Positions 9,881 to 19,557 are shown, counted from the first letter of the stretch. The stretch: 47,248 nt of DNA from Candidatus Schmidhempelia bombi str. Bimp (GCF_000471645.3 NZ_AWGA01000064.1:1-47248), one strand, 5' to 3'. Notes: generated from the sequence alone by a model not told the origin. Program-made: numbers and translations.

Positions 9881-11076
9881 TGTTTGATGCCATTCGATTC
9901 CGTGATGATTTTCCCGCATTAAGTACTGGGCAAGTTTATCTTGATAGCGCCGCTACGGCATTAAAACCGCAGCCAATGATTACAGCGACCAGCGATTATT
10001 ACCGTCAAGATACAGCGAATGCTTATCGTAGTTTATATCAACAAGCACAGCGAACAACCCAGCAAATTGAAACCACACGGCAAAGGGTGGCTGAATTGAT
10101 CCATGCCACAAGTCCGCAACAAATTATTTGGACTAAAGGTGCCACTGAATCGGTAAATTTAGTCGCCCAAAGTTATGCCCGCTATACACTGAAAGCGGGC
10201 GATGAAATTATTGTCAGTGAGCTGGAACATCATAGCAATCTGATTCCATGGTTAATCGTTGCCGAACAAACGGGGGCGAAAGTCATAAAATGGGCGTTAA
10301 ATGACAATCATCAACTGGATATTGCCGGCTTAAAACAGTGTATCAGTGATAAAACACAAATCGTTGCGGTAACGCAAATGTCAAATGTCACTGGCTACCA
10401 ACCCGACTTAGCCGAAATCGTAAAGATTGTCCATGCAAATAAGGCGGTTATCGTTGTCGATGGTGCGCAAGGAATTCTTCATTCACCGATCGATGTTGCC
10501 AGTTTAGATATCGATTTCTATCTTTTTTCGGCGCATAAGCTATATGGTCCAACAGGTCTAGGGGCGTTATATGTAAAAGCCGATAAATTATCTCAGTTAG
10601 CGGTATGGCATGGAGGGGGCAAAATGTTAAAAACGGCTTCTTTTAGTGGATTTGAGCCGCAATTAGCACCAGAAAAATTTGAGGCAGGGACGCCAAATAT
10701 TGCCGCAATTATTGGATTTGGTGCCACATTAAACTGGTTAAAACAGTGGGATCGTTTGGCGGCTGAAGCTTATACGTTATCTTTAGCACAGCAAGCGGAA
10801 CAAGATTTGCAATCCATCTCTGGTTTTATCAGCTATCGCGCTACAACGAGTCCTATATTGTCTTTTAATATTGAGCACATACATCATAGTGATATGGCGG
10901 TTTTATTAGCTGAACAAAAGGTTGCTGTTCGCACGGGTGAACTTTGTGCTCAACCGTTGATGAGAAGATTAAATTGTAGCGGTGTTATCCGAGCGGCTTT
11001 CGCCCCCTATAATAATCAGCAAGATGTATTACGATTGGTTAATGCGGTGCATACTGCATTAGACATTTTGAGGTAA
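9877..11076 (+). CDS. csdA: Cysteine desulfurase CsdA
   Basis: CsdA is a PLP enzyme that removes sulfur from cysteine and passes it as persulfide to CsdE. Start ATG 9877 overlaps the ubiV stop and gives 399 residues (E. coli 401); ATG 9880 is an alternative. The frame is open further upstream to 9844, but homology begins at FRDDFPALSTGQVYLDSAAT. The PLP lysine is K221 in FSAHKLYGPTG and the persulfide cysteine is C357 in RTGELCAQPL, typical of the SufS/CsdA class. csdE follows 9 bp later. Cytoplasmic. Confidence 0.95.
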   Translation: MMFDAIRFRDDFPALSTGQVYLDSAATALKPQPMITATSDYYRQDTANAYRSLYQQAQRTTQQIETTRQRVAELIHATSPQQIIWTKGATESVNLVAQSYARYTLKAGDEIIVSELEHHSNLIPWLIVAEQTGAKVIKWALNDNHQLDIAGLKQCISDKTQIVAVTQMSNVTGYQPDLAEIVKIVHANKAVIVVDGAQGILHSPIDVASLDIDFYLFSAHKLYGPTGLGALYVKADKLSQLAVWHGGGKMLKTASFSGFEPQLAPEKFEAGTPNIAAIIGFGATLNWLKQWDRLAAEAYTLSLAQQAEQDLQSISGFISYRATTSPILSFNIEHIHHSDMAVLLAEQKVAVRTGELCAQPLMRRLNCSGVIRAAFAPYNNQQDVLRLVNAVHTALDILR

Positions 11077-11085
11077 AATTAGGTT

Positions 11086-11508
11086 ATGAACGCACTAAAT
11101 ATAACAGAACATCAATTAGTTGAGCAGTTCGCTCAACAACCTACATGGCAAGATCGATATCGTCAGCTAATTGCATTATCTAAACACTTACCACCGCTAG
11201 CGGTAGAAGATAAAAACGCGCATTATCATATTAATGGCTGTGAAAATAATGTTTGGCTAAAAGTAACGCGTCATCATGATGGACGATTTCATCTTAGTGC
11301 TGATAGCGATGGACGAATTGTTAAAGGATTATTAGCGATCTTAGTTATTTTAGTGGATGGCAAAACCGCAGAGCAAATAACCCAGATCCCGTTTAGTGAT
11401 ATTTTTCATCAATTAAAAATCGATACAGAACTCAGTGAATCCCGTTTAGTTGGTCTAAATAAGTTAATCGAGGAGATCCGGCAAGCGGTGGCACAGCAAA
11501 ATAGTTAA
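11086..11508 (+). CDS. csdE: CsdE sulfur acceptor protein
   Basis: The protein has 140 residues and belongs to the SufE/CsdE family, which accepts persulfide sulfur from CsdA. The acceptor cysteine is C52 in INGCENNVWL (E. coli Cys61). It is directly behind csdA, with an AGG-type ribosome-binding site in the 9-bp gap, so it is probably the last gene of the ubiU-ubiV-csdA-csdE run before the shared terminator hairpin. The third E. coli partner, csdL/tcdA, is not present here. Confidence 0.93.
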   Translation: MNALNITEHQLVEQFAQQPTWQDRYRQLIALSKHLPPLAVEDKNAHYHINGCENNVWLKVTRHHDGRFHLSADSDGRIVKGLLAILVILVDGKTAEQITQIPFSDIFHQLKIDTELSESRLVGLNKLIEEIRQAVAQQNS

Positions 11509-11620
11509 TTTAATAAGAAGAATATCAAGATAAGTGTATCGATGTTATCTATTGTTCTATATTTTGTTACTTTAATGAGATAGGACACTCGCTGAAACGG
11601 TGGTGCTGAATGATAAAAAT

Positions 11621-11647
11621 CAAGGCTTAGCTAGATACTAAGCCTTG
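11621..11647. terminator. Bidirectional terminator between csdE and dolP
   Basis: A perfect 10-bp stem CAAGGCTTAG/CTAAGCCTTG with loop CTAGATA sits between convergent csdE and dolP. The minus-strand side is followed by ATTTTTAT, a good U-tract for dolP; the plus side by GTAATTTTGTTT. Confidence 0.85.
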
Positions 11648-11657
11648 GTAATTTTGT

Positions 11658-12242
11658 TTATTTTATATATTCAAAGGCGGTAACCACTAATTTGACCCCC
11701 GCAACTTTACGGGCAATCTCCGTGGCGCTTTTTGCTTCTTCGGGAGTAACAATCCCCATTAAGAATACTTCGCCATTTTCTGTTACCACTTTTATATTAC
11801 GCGCTTTGGTTTGCTTATTCGCAATCAGTTGTGATTTTACATTGGCCGTAATCAGAGCATCATTGGTTAATGTCGCGCCGCCAATGCGTGGCGCGATACG
11901 AATTTGTGTATACACTTTACCTACGCCGTCAACCTGACTCACTACCTGTTCAGCAGTAAGGATTTGTTTTTTATTTTGCGCTTGGCCAGTTAATAGGACA
12001 TTACCATTATAAGCGCTACCAATAATACGTGCACCAGTAAGTTGCGCGCGGTGCTCCTTAATCGCAATCCCTACCCGTGATGATAGTGTGGTATCATCAA
12101 CTTGAGTACCAATTGTTCTTGGATCTAACGCGGTTTTTGTCGTCACGGCGGCACCAGTACCTAACGCGATAACAGCACAACCTGACAATCCTAATATCAT
12201 TGGGACGATAGAAATAACCAGCAACATCTTTTTGCGTATCAT
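11658..12242 (-). CDS. dolP: Outer-membrane lipoprotein DolP (YraP), dual BON domains
   Basis: The protein has 194 residues (E. coli 191). DolP is an outer-membrane lipoprotein that supports envelope integrity and the BAM complex and localises at division sites. A signal sequence ends LGLSGC with the lipidated Cys at residue 22. Two BON domains follow, roughly residues 45-115 (SSRVGIAIKEH, GNVLLTGQAQ) and 120-190 (NVKSQLIAN, GEVFLMGIVT). It is the last gene of the lpoA-yraN-diaA-dolP cluster, 17 bp after diaA, matching the E. coli order. Confidence 0.93.
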   Translation of the reverse strand: MIRKKMLLVISIVPMILGLSGCAVIALGTGAAVTTKTALDPRTIGTQVDDTTLSSRVGIAIKEHRAQLTGARIIGSAYNGNVLLTGQAQNKKQILTAEQVVSQVDGVGKVYTQIRIAPRIGGATLTNDALITANVKSQLIANKQTKARNIKVVTENGEVFLMGIVTPEEAKSATEIARKVAGVKLVVTAFEYIK

Positions 12243-12259
12243 ATTTTCACCTTTTATCG

Positions 12260-12847
12260 CTATTCTTTAAACATAAATAGTGCTTGTTCAATTAACTCAC
12301 ACAAGCAATTTAATACGAGCTGATGAATTTCTTCAACACGTACTTTTTTATTTGATGGTACTCGGATCTCCAAATCTTGTTGTCCCAATAATCCCATGAG
12401 TTCACCGCCTTCGCCGCCCGTTAAAGCAATAATCGTCATATCTTTGATCACGGCCTCTTCTACTGCGCGGATCACACCACTACTATTACCTAATGGGGAA
12501 ATAGCCATAAGAATATCGCCACTTTGTCCTAAAGCTTGAACTTGTTTTGCATAGACTTCCGCATGATAACCATGATCAGCAATCGCACTCATCACCACAT
12601 TATCACAGACAAGAGAAATCGCTGGAATGCTTGGCCTTTCGACGTCAACACAATCAATTAATTTTGCGGTGAAGTTCTGGGCGTTGGCCGCCGAAGCGCC
12701 GTTGCCGCAGACTAAAATTTTATTGCCGTTGAGTAATGCCTCAACCAATTTAGTCCCAGCTTTTTCAATAATTGCGGTCAACGCATCAGCAGTGACAATT
12801 TGTGTTTGAATACTTTCAGTAAAATAGTTTTTAATTAGATCCTGCAC
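12260..12847 (-). CDS. diaA: DnaA initiator-associating protein DiaA
   Basis: The protein has 195 residues (E. coli 196). It is a SIS-domain protein related to phosphoheptose isomerase GmhA that binds DnaA and promotes initiation at oriC. The sugar-isomerase fold shows VCGNGASAANAQNF at about residues 46-59 and LMAISPLGNSSGV. Its place between yraN and dolP, rather than next to lipopolysaccharide genes, is what favours DiaA over GmhA. It is 5 bp from the yraN stop, so they are co-transcribed. Confidence 0.92.
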   Translation of the reverse strand: MQDLIKNYFTESIQTQIVTADALTAIIEKAGTKLVEALLNGNKILVCGNGASAANAQNFTAKLIDCVDVERPSIPAISLVCDNVVMSAIADHGYHAEVYAKQVQALGQSGDILMAISPLGNSSGVIRAVEEAVIKDMTIIALTGGEGGELMGLLGQQDLEIRVPSNKKVRVEEIHQLVLNCLCELIEQALFMFKE

Positions 12848-12852
12848 GTATT

Positions 12853-13230
12853 TTATCCATTATTTATTATTTCTAACCCAAAGGCATTGGTAATCCAATT
12901 ATACTGGTTACCCGTTACGGCAAAAATATCAAACCGGCATGCCACATCATCAATACTTAATGAATGAGCGTGTAACCAACTGATGGCCGTTAATAAAATT
13001 TTACGTTGTTTATACTTATCCACCGTGGCTTCAGCTAAACCAAAACGGCTGGTTTGACGATAACGCACTTCAATAAAGACCCAATATTCACCATCTCGCA
13101 TAATTAGGTCAATTTCACCTAAAGCACATTGGCTATTACGCGTCACCAGCACCAACCCTTTTGCCTGTAAGTACTGACAAGCTAGCGTTTCATAATAATA
13201 ACCTAGTTGCTGCTTAGCTGATCGATTAAT
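12853..13230 (-). CDS. yraN: UPF0102 protein YraN with apparent AUU start
   Basis: YraN is a small nuclease-fold (UPF0102) protein of unsettled role. Homology to the E. coli protein (GEIDLIMRDGEYWVFIEVRY, FDIFAVTGN) runs upstream of the first usable TTG at 13155. The segment LGYYYETLACQYLQAKGL lies in the same open frame and matches the family N-terminus. No ATG, GTG or TTG lies between that segment and the upstream in-frame stop. An ATT at 13228-13230 has AAGGGGA 7 nt upstream, so I place the start there (125 residues; E. coli 131). It overlaps the lpoA 3' end by 28 nt. A TTG start at 13155 would cut off a conserved part of the fold. Confidence 0.8.
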   Translation of the reverse strand: MNRSAKQQLGYYYETLACQYLQAKGLVLVTRNSQCALGEIDLIMRDGEYWVFIEVRYRQTSRFGLAEATVDKYKQRKILLTAISWLHAHSLSIDDVACRFDIFAVTGNQYNWITNAFGLEIINNG

Positions 13231-15161
13231 TGAATATCCCCTTTATGATACCTACTCCATATTAGTTGACGCTGAATTTCACAATCAGAATCAACAAAGA
13301 TTTTACCCGTTAACCCATCTTCTAATACTGGATTTTGCTGAGAACGAAGTTTATCAAAATGATTGGCTAAACGCCACGCATCCATCCCCATTGCATAAAG
13401 ACGCACTAAACTATAATCTTGTTGAATATTGCTAGGTAACTGTGAATAAATCGTATTATTATTCATTAATAGGGGAATATCGCTAAATTGCATACCTTCC
13501 ATTTCAAGTCGATAATCGGTGGTAGTATTCGCACTATGACTACGCGAACTGGAATAAAGAGGCGGAACAGCAACATTAGTTTCCATTTTCGTTTTGACTT
13601 TGTTGCCTGTCGTGTTCATCTCTAACATTGGCTTGATAAAATCTAGTTCTTCTTGCGTGGCAAAAACATAGATAGCATCGATATCACTAGTAGGCATAAG
13701 TGTATCTGATGAGGTATTAATCAAATTAGTTTTTAATAATTGACCTTCTACTTTTAACCCAATCCCTGTGTTCATTTGCTGCTTCAACTGTGCTGCGGAT
13801 GAAAAATATTGGACATAAACAGGACCGGCAGCTGCGGCATACCAACTAGTAGCAAATGCCTTAGCCGCACGACGCCCAACCGCATTATCGGTTGTGATGA
13901 TCAGTGGCACATGTTTATTTTGTCCCATGATATGTTTTGCGGCATCAATCGCTTCTTCTTCAGGCGATAATGCAAAGTAACAGATAGTGTTATTGCTAGG
14001 AAATAGGGTCAAATGCTGATCATGTACTTTATTTAATGCTAATACTGGTAATGATGGGTTGGAACGCGTTAGATTAACCACATCATTTTTAAGCAGAGGC
14101 CCTACAATAAGTTGTGCTCCTTGCTGTTTTGCTTGCGAAAGTATCGATGGTAATGAATCAGCAGTGGTATCAAATACTTGTATATTTTGCCGATTTTCAT
14201 CAGGATAAAAATTGGCCGCATCCATATAGCCCGCTCTTATGGCTTCACCAAAAACTTTCGATGTCCCAGTTAATGGTAATAGTAGTGCGACATTACTTGC
14301 ATGGCTGCCCTCATCATTTGCTGCTATATTTTGCTTTATACCAAAAATGGCATTTTTTACATACATCACCGCAGGGTGAGTAGGATATTGAATCTGCCAA
14401 TCAGATATTGCTTTGCTTATGCGTCGGTGCCGTTCTTGCTCTGAAAGATCGGGGATCACGGTTTCCGTTTCGCCCTCACTATTGATCTGATTGATCGGTT
14501 CAACCATTAAACTTTGACGATAAATGTACACCAGTTGAATCCAGCCTTGTAAATTTAATTCATTCGCATAAACCACGATATTTTGTAGATCATTATCCGA
14601 TAGCGAATTAAAAAACTGCCATGTTTGATTAATAACCGATTGCTTTAATGATGGTGTAGAGAAGGTTTCTAATGCCATATAATCGCTAGCTTGTGCATTA
14701 ATATCGCGGTTTTGTTGATCTTGAAGTAATTTGATCTGGTAATAGCGGAATTTTTGTTGCACATTTAGGGTATTGGCGTCAATAACGGCTAAGTTAAAGG
14801 GCTGTTGTTGTTTAATCGCCAATTCAGCATGAATTAATTGTTTCTCTTTTTGTTGTTCTGCATTTAACGAAGTATGTAACGTGGCGAGCTGATTCTCAGC
14901 ATCAGTTAAGCGATTTTCAGCTAATAATGCTCGAATTAACATTAATTGGAGATCCACCTTCGTTGAACCTTTAGCATTTTGTAATAACTGCCGATAATAA
15001 GCTGAACTATTATTTGGGTTATAAACCACCGTTTGTCTTGCTGTTGCTTCAGTAGATGAGGATTGATCTAGATTACAGCCAACCGATAATAATACTAATT
15101 GGATAGTAATCACCGCTTTTATCCAATAATTCAACGAAATAATGACCTGTTTTCCTGACAT
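13203..15161 (-). CDS. lpoA: Penicillin-binding protein activator LpoA
   Basis: LpoA is the outer-membrane lipoprotein that reaches through the periplasm to activate PBP1A. The protein has 652 residues (E. coli 678). The signal peptide ends LSVGC with the lipidated Cys at residue 29. The N-terminal half is helical TPR-like (LLIRALLAENRLTDAENQL-type repeats). The C-terminal half has the periplasmic-binding fold beginning VALLLPLTGTSKVFGEAIRA and including GPLLKNDVV. It is first in the lpoA-yraN-diaA-dolP cluster. The rsmI gene, usually divergent upstream, is absent here. Confidence 0.93.
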   Translation of the reverse strand: MSGKQVIISLNYWIKAVITIQLVLLSVGCNLDQSSSTEATARQTVVYNPNNSSAYYRQLLQNAKGSTKVDLQLMLIRALLAENRLTDAENQLATLHTSLNAEQQKEKQLIHAELAIKQQQPFNLAVIDANTLNVQQKFRYYQIKLLQDQQNRDINAQASDYMALETFSTPSLKQSVINQTWQFFNSLSDNDLQNIVVYANELNLQGWIQLVYIYRQSLMVEPINQINSEGETETVIPDLSEQERHRRISKAISDWQIQYPTHPAVMYVKNAIFGIKQNIAANDEGSHASNVALLLPLTGTSKVFGEAIRAGYMDAANFYPDENRQNIQVFDTTADSLPSILSQAKQQGAQLIVGPLLKNDVVNLTRSNPSLPVLALNKVHDQHLTLFPSNNTICYFALSPEEEAIDAAKHIMGQNKHVPLIITTDNAVGRRAAKAFATSWYAAAAGPVYVQYFSSAAQLKQQMNTGIGLKVEGQLLKTNLINTSSDTLMPTSDIDAIYVFATQEELDFIKPMLEMNTTGNKVKTKMETNVAVPPLYSSSRSHSANTTTDYRLEMEGMQFSDIPLLMNNNTIYSQLPSNIQQDYSLVRLYAMGMDAWRLANHFDKLRSQQNPVLEDGLTGKIFVDSDCEIQRQLIWSRYHKGDIQLIDQLSSN

Positions 15162-15291
15162 ATTTAGCTAATCCCTATACTATAACTTTTATAATTATAT
15201 TGACCATTTAACAGACAATAGTTGCCTACCTGATACACGCATAGCACATTATATCGTATATTAGTCATTCCCTGTATCCTGTTTTTACGAC

Positions 15292-16404
15292 TTATTTAAT
15301 TTGTTGTGGTATTTGACTACCCCAAATTCGTTGTACATGCACCGTTATCTCTTCGCGATCATGATATAGCTGTTTAGCCTGAATAATAACGTGTATTCCA
15401 CGTTGATTTAGCGCTTCGGTTAAATAATGTAAATTTGACTTTACTTCTTCATAACGCTTTTTCATCGGTAATTTTAAATTAAAAATGGCTTCTCGACACC
15501 ATCCATTAATTAACCATTTTGCCATCAACTCAGCCACTTTTGCTGGTTTCTCAACCATATCGCAAACCAGCCAATAAATATTAAGGCGTTTTGGTTCAAA
15601 TTTAAAACCATCTTCCCGATAATGTTTTACTTGGCCTGTTTCCATTAATTTAGGGTGCATAGCACCATTATCAACCGCACTGACCATCATACTACGTTTG
15701 ACGAGTTGATAAGTCCATCCCCCTGGGCAAGCCCCTAAATCAACTGCATGCATGCCAGGGGCTAAACGTTCCTCCCATTCAGGATAAGGAATAAAGACAT
15801 AGAAGGCTTCTTCTAGTTTTAAGGTCGAACGACTAGGGGCATCTGCGGGGAATTTTAGCCGTGGTATCCCCATATAAAAAGGCGAATTATTTTTACCCAA
15901 TGAGTAACCAACATAACAACAGTCACTTGCAATAAATAAAACATGAATGACGGGTTTAGTTCGGTTTTCCGTTTTAAGCAGTAAACGTCGTTGTCGTAGC
16001 GCCTGACGTAACGGTACCGTAAATTTTCGACAAAAACCAGCCAGCGCTTTCCCTTCATTGGTGTCTGCGACTTCAACCCGCACTTCGCCTGCGCCGTACA
16101 CCAACCCATCTAAGGCATTAATAATTGGCGTAATGCGATCCTCACTGGGTAACGCGTCTAATAAATCGCCAGCGACAAACATTTGTCGTGCAAAAATCAA
16201 CGTGGTGAAAGCAATTTTGGATACGAGTTGTTCTGCCTCTTGCGCTTGATAGCATTCGAAAATAACGTAGGCACTGTGCGCTTTTACCCGAGCAAAACCA
16301 TAAATACCCAAGGCGCTTGCTCTATCGGTAATTTCTGCGGCGCACTCTTTTTCAAAGCCTGAACGGCAATATAAAATCACTTTATTTAATGTTTGCATAT
16401 TCAA
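15292..16404 (-). CDS. rlmM: 23S rRNA 2'-O-ribose C2498 methyltransferase RlmM
   Basis: The protein has 370 residues (E. coli 366) and is an S-adenosylmethionine-dependent methyltransferase that modifies C2498 of 23S rRNA. An N-terminal THUMP-like region is followed by the Rossmann methyltransferase domain with [17 protein letters not shown] (SAM motif I). Conserved [30 protein letters not shown] and [11 protein letters not shown] follow. It starts ATG 16404; a second in-frame ATG (16398) is possible. It stands alone, divergent from miaB across a 254-bp region that carries a perfect FNR-type box. Confidence 0.95.
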   Translation of the reverse strand: MNMQTLNKVILYCRSGFEKECAAEITDRASALGIYGFARVKAHSAYVIFECYQAQEAEQLVSKIAFTTLIFARQMFVAGDLLDALPSEDRITPIINALDGLVYGAGEVRVEVADTNEGKALAGFCRKFTVPLRQALRQRRLLLKTENRTKPVIHVLFIASDCCYVGYSLGKNNSPFYMGIPRLKFPADAPSRSTLKLEEAFYVFIPYPEWEERLAPGMHAVDLGACPGGWTYQLVKRSMMVSAVDNGAMHPKLMETGQVKHYREDGFKFEPKRLNIYWLVCDMVEKPAKVAELMAKWLINGWCREAIFNLKLPMKKRYEEVKSNLHYLTEALNQRGIHVIIQAKQLYHDREEITVHVQRIWGSQIPQQIK

Positions 16405-16514
16405 ATAAAATATCTATAAACTTACTAAAAAATAATGGGCATTAGTTTGCGCGATAGCTAAATAATTGTCACGCTTTTTCATTATTTATCTCTTTTTATT
16501 ACGCCTATATAAAA

Positions 16515-16528
16515 TTGATCATAATCAA
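16515..16528. promoter_or_regulatory. Perfect FNR/ANR-type binding site
   Basis: TTGATCATAATCAA matches the consensus TTGAT-N4-ATCAA exactly. It lies between divergent rlmM (111 bp from its ATG) and miaB (130 bp from its ATG), so it could control either by oxygen. MiaB is an oxygen-sensitive Fe-S enzyme. Binding is inferred only. Confidence 0.55.
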
Positions 16529-16658
16529 TTGATTATTAAATTAATTTCACTTTTTTAATTACTACTAGCCACAAATTACACAAAGCATTACAATAGCAGC
16601 CGCTAAAATCGCGGATTTAAAACCGTTTTCATTTTAACATTACAACAACGAGTGATTG

Positions 16659-18086
16659 ATGAGCAAAAAATTACATATTAAAACTTGGGGTTGCCAGATG
16701 AATGAATATGATTCATCAAAAATGGCCGACCTCTTAGCCGCAACGCATGGTTATCAACTTACTGACGATGCTGACGACGCCGATTTATTATTACTAAATA
16801 CCTGTTCAATTCGTGAAAAAGCACAAGAAAAAGTGTTTCATCAGTTAGGACGCTGGAAGAATGTCAAACAAAAAAGACCTGACGTGATTATTGGCGTTGG
16901 TGGTTGTGTTGCCTCACAAGAAGGGGATCATATTCGTCAACGTGCGCCATTTGTGGATATTATTTTTGGTCCGCAAACGTTCCATCGTTTACCGGAAATG
17001 ATTAAACAAGTACAACAGACTCATGGTCATGTTGTTGATGTCAGTTTTCCTGAAATTGAAAAGTTCGACCGTTTACCAGAACCGCGTAGTGAAGGTCCAA
17101 CGGCTTTTGTCTCTATCATGGAAGGTTGCAATAAATATTGTACTTATTGTGTTGTACCTTATACACGTGGTGAAGAAGTGAGCCGCCCATGTGATGATGT
17201 ATTATTTGAAATTGCTCAACTCGCTGAGCAAGGCGTACGTGAAGTCAATTTGTTAGGACAAAATGTTAATGCTTATCGTGGCGCCACGTATGATGGTGGT
17301 ATATGTAGTTTTGCCGAACTATTACGTTTAGTTGCCGCAATAGATGGTATTGATCGTATTCGTTTTACCACCAGTCATCCAATTGAATTTACGGATGATA
17401 TCATTGAGGTTTACACCGATACGCCCGAATTGGTTAGCTTCTTACATCTACCCGTACAAAGTGGTTCCGATCGCGTATTAACGATGATGAAACGTTCACA
17501 TACGGCCTTAGAGTATAAATCCATTATTCGTAAATTACATAAAGCCCGTCCAGGAATTCAAATTAGTTCAGACTTTATTGTTGGTTTCCCTGGGGAAACT
17601 CAAGAAGACTTTGAACAGACCATGAAGTTAATCGCTGATGTGAATTTTGACTTAAGTTATAGTTTTATCTATTCAGCTAGACCGGGAACGCCTGCTGCCG
17701 ATATGCCGGATGATGTCTCCGAAGAGGAGAAAAAACAGCGTTTGTATTTGTTACAACAACGAATTAATCAACAAGCGATGCAATATAGCCGCAAAATGTT
17801 GCATACCGTACAACGTATTTTAGTCGAAGGCACATCCAAAAAAGATATTATGGAACTTTCGGGACGCACTGAAAATAACCGTGTGGTTAATTTCCCAGGT
17901 ACGCCTGATATGATTGGTCAATTTGTTGATGTTGAAATTATCGAAGTGTATCCGAATTCGTTACGTGGTAAAGTGATTCGAACAGAGAAAGAAATGGGCT
18001 TACGTGTTGATCAATCACCACAACAAGTGATAGCCCGAACACGTAAAGAAAATGAGCTAGGTGTCGGTGTCTATATTCCTGAGTAA
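16659..18086 (+). CDS. miaB: tRNA-2-methylthio-N6-isopentenyladenosine synthase MiaB
   Basis: MiaB is a radical-SAM methylthiotransferase acting on A37 of tRNA. The protein has 475 residues from ATG 16659 (E. coli 474); a TTG one codon upstream is less likely. The N-terminal cluster cysteines are C12 ([18 protein letters not shown]), one in [16 protein letters not shown] and one in GVGGCVASQ. The radical-SAM triad is [19 protein letters not shown]-terminal TRAM domain ([10 protein letters not shown] to LRGKVI) binds tRNA. A strong terminator follows, so it is separate from ybeZ, unlike the E. coli miaB-ybeZYX operon. Confidence 0.96.
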   Translation: MSKKLHIKTWGCQMNEYDSSKMADLLAATHGYQLTDDADDADLLLLNTCSIREKAQEKVFHQLGRWKNVKQKRPDVIIGVGGCVASQEGDHIRQRAPFVDIIFGPQTFHRLPEMIKQVQQTHGHVVDVSFPEIEKFDRLPEPRSEGPTAFVSIMEGCNKYCTYCVVPYTRGEEVSRPCDDVLFEIAQLAEQGVREVNLLGQNVNAYRGATYDGGICSFAELLRLVAAIDGIDRIRFTTSHPIEFTDDIIEVYTDTPELVSFLHLPVQSGSDRVLTMMKRSHTALEYKSIIRKLHKARPGIQISSDFIVGFPGETQEDFEQTMKLIADVNFDLSYSFIYSARPGTPAADMPDDVSEEEKKQRLYLLQQRINQQAMQYSRKMLHTVQRILVEGTSKKDIMELSGRTENNRVVNFPGTPDMIGQFVDVEIIEVYPNSLRGKVIRTEKEMGLRVDQSPQQVIARTRKENELGVGVYIPE

Positions 18087-18212
18087 ATGGAATTGCGCCC
18101 CAAAACGCATAGTAAATTGTGATATAACGGTTTATTGATCGCGTTTTATAAACAAAATGCCAATAATTTGGGAACAAAGCACACATTTTGATTGTCAAAT
18201 CCCAAGCTTAAG

Positions 18213-18236
18213 ACGGCTTTAGTTTAATAAAGCCGT
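18213..18236 (+). terminator. Rho-independent terminator after miaB
   Basis: Stem ACGGCTTTA/TAAAGCCGT (9 bp), loop GTTTAA, tail TTTATAAT. It lies about 125 bp past the miaB stop. Confidence 0.85.
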
Positions 18237-18322
18237 TTTATAATCAATGTAATGGAAGTTAATATCTTATTGGATACGCTTCTGTTACATTAAACAGTTG
18301 GTTATCACTAAAGAATAATGAC

Positions 18323-18341
18323 ATGAAATAGGCTATTTCAT
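18323..18341. repeat. 19-bp palindrome upstream of ybeZ
   Basis: ATGAAATAG-G-CTATTTCAT is perfectly symmetrical and followed by CTTTTATC. It lies about 140 bp before ybeZ. It could be an operator or a small terminator hairpin. The rest of 18242-18482 shows no gene. Confidence 0.45.
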
Positions 18342-18482
18342 CTTTTATCTGGTCGTTTATCGCGGAAATAGGATGAGATGACACTCAAGCAGATGACATT
18401 TATTATCTATTGAGGTTTATAAATAAAATTAAATAATTAATGATTTAAAATAACCATTTATCAACAAACATGGAGGTTATAA

Positions 18483-19538
18483 GTGAATATTATTAATCAT
18501 ACAATCAATCTAGAACCCGCCGATAATCAACCACTTAATAGCTTATGTGGGCCATTTGATGAAAATATTAAGCAACTGGAACGCGGATTAGGCGTTGAAA
18601 TTAATCATCGTGGTCATCAATTTATTATCATTGGCTCTACCCACCCAGTGACGGCAGCGGCGAAGATTTTAACCGATCTTTATCGATTCACCGTTAATAA
18701 AGGGGGGGATCATACGATTACCCCAGAACAGATCCATCTAGCGATCAAGGAAAGTGGTTTAGTTGAACAGATGGAAGCACATATACCGCAATATGGTAAA
18801 TCAGTGCTGATCAAAACTAAACGTGGTGTCATCAAACCGCGTACCCCGAATCAATCGCAATATATTGCTCATATTCTTGATTATGATATTACGTTTGGCA
18901 TTGGTCCTGCGGGAACAGGGAAAACTTACTTAGCCGTTGCAGCAGCCGTCGATGCCTTAGAAAAGCAACAAGTTAGACGTATTCTTCTTACCCGCCCAGC
19001 GGTTGAGGCTGGCGAAAAATTAGGTTTCCTACCTGGTGATCTTAGTCAAAAAGTCGATCCCTATTTACGACCTTTGTATGATGCTTTGTTTGAAATGTTC
19101 GGTTTTGAAAAAGTCGAAAAATTAATTGAGAAGAATATTATTGAAGTAGCGCCTTTAGCTTACATGCGAGGACGCACATTAAATGATGCCTTTATTATTC
19201 TGGATGAAAGCCAAAATACCACCATTGAACAGATGAAAATGTTCTTAACTCGTATAGGTTTTAACTCTAAAGCGGTCATTACTGGCGATATTACTCAGAT
19301 TGATCTACCCAAAAACCAAAAATCAGGCTTACGTCATGCCATTGATGTACTTAGTGAGGTAGACGATATTAGTTTTAATTTCTTCCAAAGCCAAGATGTC
19401 GTTAGGCATCCTGTTGTCGCACGTATTGTTAATGCTTATGATAAATGGGAACAAAAAGAGCAATTGCGCAAACAACAATTACAAGAACAACGCAAAGCAC
19501 CAACCTTAACCGAAAAGGAGGCGGCTACTTTAGAGTAG
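18483..19538 (+). CDS. ybeZ: PhoH-like ATPase YbeZ
   Basis: The protein has 351 residues and is a PhoH-family P-loop ATPase, thought to partner the endoribonuclease YbeY in RNA and ribosome maturation. The GTG start at 18483 has GGAGG 7 nt upstream and gives the family N-terminus. Walker A is GPAGTGKTYLA; Walker B is AFIILDESQNTT. SQDVVRHPVVARIVNAY is near the C-terminus. In E. coli ybeY, ybeX and lnt follow; here the next gene begins only 10-13 nt later and is mrdA. The tail of ybeZ carries the only strong ribosome-binding sequence available to mrdA. Confidence 0.95.
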   Translation: MNIINHTINLEPADNQPLNSLCGPFDENIKQLERGLGVEINHRGHQFIIIGSTHPVTAAAKILTDLYRFTVNKGGDHTITPEQIHLAIKESGLVEQMEAHIPQYGKSVLIKTKRGVIKPRTPNQSQYIAHILDYDITFGIGPAGTGKTYLAVAAAVDALEKQQVRRILLTRPAVEAGEKLGFLPGDLSQKVDPYLRPLYDALFEMFGFEKVEKLIEKNIIEVAPLAYMRGRTLNDAFIILDESQNTTIEQMKMFLTRIGFNSKAVITGDITQIDLPKNQKSGLRHAIDVLSEVDDISFNFFQSQDVVRHPVVARIVNAYDKWEQKEQLRKQQLQEQRKAPTLTEKEAATLE

Positions 19539-19557
19539 CGCGTGTTGTATCATTATC
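19516..19557 (+). promoter_or_regulatory. Unusual translation-start region of mrdA
   Basis: AGGAGG (19516-19521) is 27-30 nt from the only plausible starts, ATC 19549 and ATT 19552. Between them GCTACT-TTAG-AGTAGC (19524-19539) can form a 6-bp hairpin that contains the ybeZ stop. Folding would shorten the spacing to about 11-14 nt. Start codon and hairpin are inferences. Confidence 0.5.
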
